A stretch of 64,000 bases of DNA, from positions 16,575,851 through 16,639,850 of the forward strand of contig NC_092474.1 of assembly GCF_047495875.1 (NCBI RefSeq), given 5' to 3'. Source of the stretch: Pithys albifrons albifrons. Its lineage: Eukaryota > Chordata > Aves > Passeriformes > Thamnophilidae. Positions within the stretch are counted from its first letter, which is position 1. Every line of letters starts with the position of its first letter. The notes under the pieces are model-generated. The model worked only from the letters and a program-made list of their open reading frames with translations, did no database searches and had not been told where the DNA came from. This document shows, piece after piece, positions 62,128 to 64,000 of the stretch. Made by a program: the position numbers and the translations under genes.

Positions 62128-63780
62128 GAATTCCAGGCCAGCGAAGATTTCTCCCTGGGAAAAGGTGCCAGGACAGAAAGCGATTGTGCCTTTTCTAGGG
62201 TTAATGGGGCCCCAAAATTAGCAGCTGAGAGCCTAGGACTGCCACCTTTTCCCTGGACGCAAAGCTCGACGGTGCGTGCCACATGCGGGTAAGGGAAAGA
62301 GCCATTTTCAGCCCAGAGTTCCAGACCAATGAAGATTCCTCCAAGGGAAAAGGTGCCAGGACAGAAAGCGATTGTTATTTATCTAGTGTTAACGGGGACC
62401 CATCATTGGCACCTGAGAGCTCAAGGCTGCCACCTCTACCCTGGGCGCAAAGCTAGATGGTGCCTGCCACGTGCAGGTCAGAGAAAGACCTTTGTTCAGC
62501 CCAGGATTCCAGACGGATGATGTCTCCTCCCAGGGAAAAGGCTCCCAGGACAGAAAGCGATTGTTCCATTTCTAGTGTTAATGGGGGCCTGTCATTGGCA
62601 TCTGAGAGCCAGAGGTTGCCTCCTTTTCCCTGGGCGCAAAGCACGACAGTGCGTGCCACGTGCTGGTCCCAGAAAGTGCCATTTTACAGCCCAGAATTCC
62701 AGACCAATGAAGACTCCTCCCAGGGAAAAGGCGTCAGGACAGAAAGCCATTGTGCTTTTTGTAAAGGTAATGGGGTCCCATCATTGGCACCTGAGAGCCC
62801 AAGACTGCCACCTTTCCCCTGGACGCAAAGCTCGACGGTGCGTTACACTTGCGGGTCCAGGAAAGTGCCGATTCTCAGACCAGAATTCCAAACCGATGAA
62901 GATTCCTCCCTGGGAAAAGGTGCCAGGACAGAAAGCCATTGTGCCTTTTCTAGGGTTAATGGGGCCCCAAAATTGACACCTGACAGCCCAAGGCTGCCAC
63001 CTTTTTCCTGGGCACAAAGCTCGACGGAGCGTTCCACGTGCGGGTCCGGGAAAGTGCCATTTTTCAGCCCACAATTCCAGACCTATGAAGATTCCTCAGA
63101 GGGAAAAGGTACCAGGAGACAAAGCCATTGTGTATTTTGTAATGCTAATTGGGCCCCATCATTGGCACCTGAGAGCCCAAGGCTGCCACCTTTTCCCTGG
63201 GTGCAAAGCTCGACGGTGCATACCCTGTGCGGGTCTGGGAAAGGGCCGTTTTTCAGCCCAGAATTCCAGACGGACGAAGATTCCTCTCTGGGAAAAGGTA
63301 TCAGGACAGAAAGCCATTGTGCCTTTTGTAGGGGTAATGGGGCCCCATCTTTGGCACCTGAGAGCCCAAGGCGGCCACCTTTTCCCTGGGCGCAAACGTC
63401 GACGGCGCATGCCACTTGCAAGTCCAGGAATGTGCCGTTTCTCATCCCAGAATTCCAGGCCAGCGAAGATTTCTCCCTGGGAAAAGGTGTCAGGACAGAA
63501 AGCGATTGTGCCTTTTCTAGGGTTAATGGGGCCCCAAAATTGGCAGCTGAGAGCCCAGGGCTGCCACCTTTTCCCTGGGCGCAAAGCTCGACGGTGGATG
63601 CCACATGCGGGTAAGGGAAAGAGCCGTTTTCAGCCCAGAATTCCAGACCAATGAAGATTCCTCCCTGGGAAAAGGTGCCAGGACAGAAAGCGATTGTGCC
63701 TTTTCTAGGGTTAATGGGGCCCCATGATTGGCACCTGAGAGCCCAAGGCTGCCACCTTTTGCCCTGGCGCAAAGCACGAC
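61680..63780 (+). repeat. 5.48-kb-spaced segmental repeat, copy 2
   Basis: Second copy of 56200-58300. It overlaps the end of the complete 12-mer at 59860-62127, so the k-l part of that unit is shared with the earlier rearranged segment. This is a sign of overlapping exchange events. Confidence 0.84.
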
Positions 63781-64000
63781 GGTGCGTGCCACGTCCTGGT
63801 CCCAGAAAGTGCCATTTTACAGCCCAGAATTCCAGACCAATGAAGACTCCTCCCAGGGTAAAGGTGCAAGGACAGAAAGCCATTGTGCTTTTTGTAAAGG
63901 AAATGGGGTCCCATCATTGGCACCTGAGAACCCAAGACTGCCACCTTTCCCCTGGACGCAAAGCTCGATGGTGCGTTCCACTTGCGGGTCCAGGAAAGTG
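62128..64000 (+). repeat. HOR segment at the right end: g h i j d e f g x/i j
   Basis: About ten monomers that follow l with g instead of a. It mirrors the order after 56520 and leaves the window inside a j monomer. The monomer at ~63700 starts as x and ends as i (gcgtgccacgtcctggtcc), a fusion not seen elsewhere in the window. Confidence 0.8.

Larger units (their letters stand above)
51686..64000 (+). repeat. Satellite block D: + orientation HOR array, continues past the window
   Basis: About 65 monomers. Class order from left to right: (b tail) c f x i j k l / abcdefghijkl / i j l l / d-i-c hybrid / k l g h i j d e f g x h i j f g k l a / abcdefghijkl / g h i j d e f g / x-i hybrid / j. 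The same classes as block C appear in the opposite orientation, so C and D belong to one HOR family. Confidence 0.9.

Noticed and set aside
128..64000. CRISPR-like array (regular repeats with variable parts)
   Set aside because: The whole 189-bp period is repeated with graded divergence. There are no short identical repeats separated by unrelated spacers and no cas genes.
128..64000. CENP-B box
   Set aside because: I searched by eye for TTCG followed four bases later by A and then CGGG at the right spacing. Near-words such as ttcgaggtgcggg (about 7475) have the wrong spacing. A pattern search over both strands would settle this.
128..64000. Interstitial telomere array
   Set aside because: Only single TAGGGTTA words occur, once per monomer; there is no run of consecutive TTAGGG units.

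Overview
The window is almost entirely one tandemly repeated satellite DNA with a monomer of about 189 bp. I count roughly 338 monomers between position 128 and the right end, where the array continues past the window. I see no protein-coding gene, RNA gene, CRISPR array or recognisable transposable element. This kind of sequence points to a eukaryotic, probably vertebrate, heterochromatic (centromeric, pericentromeric or subtelomeric) region. I do not recognise the family by sequence and cannot name the species. Only the first ~127 bases are not satellite, so the window appears to hold the left edge of the array.

Layout. (1) 1-127: non-satellite flank. (2) 128 to ~3780, block A: monomers in + orientation, in an 11-monomer higher-order repeat (HOR) of ~2.08 kb. 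(3) ~3781-14436, block B: + orientation, a more divergent, mostly non-HOR monomer population that includes ~174-bp short monomers; it contains a 27-monomer (4,982 bp) tandem duplication that is almost identical between copies. (4) 14437-51671, block C: the array is inverted and monomers read on the - strand for ~37 kb. (5) 51686-64000, block D: + orientation again. Both orientation switches are visible at base level.

Monomers in A, C and D sort into recurring classes, which I call a to l plus x. Diagnostic words, read on the strand where GAATTC starts the monomer: a gtcagaaatcgaattgtcc; b tgcgtgctacgtgagggtc; c ctgcaaccttttccctgag; d ggccccaaaattgacacc; e aggtaccaggagacaaagc; f cggaagtcgattcctctct; g aaaattggcagctgag; x attgttctttttctagggg; h gattgttatttatctagtg; i gggggcccgtcattggcatc; j gtgctttttgtaaaggtaat; k ggtgtgtaccttgtgcggg; l gcaagtgttatttttctagt. 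The canonical order a-b-c-d-e-f-g-h-i-j-k-l makes a 12-monomer, ~2,268-bp HOR. It is complete six times: four on the - strand in C and two on the + strand in D. The rest of C and D consists of the same order with blocks deleted, repeated or fused. The fusion points suggest an ancestral 13-mer (with x between g and h) that lost one monomer independently in C and in D.

Larger near-copies (4.33, 4.98, 5.48, 6.61, 6.80 and 10.20 kb apart) show repeated unequal exchange at several scales. Nearly all spacings are whole numbers of monomers. Because 189 is divisible by 3 and the monomer has few stop codons, long open frames run through successive monomers on both strands; I treat these as by-products of the repeat. 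Class assignments, boundaries and counts were made by eye and are approximate to a few bases unless stated.
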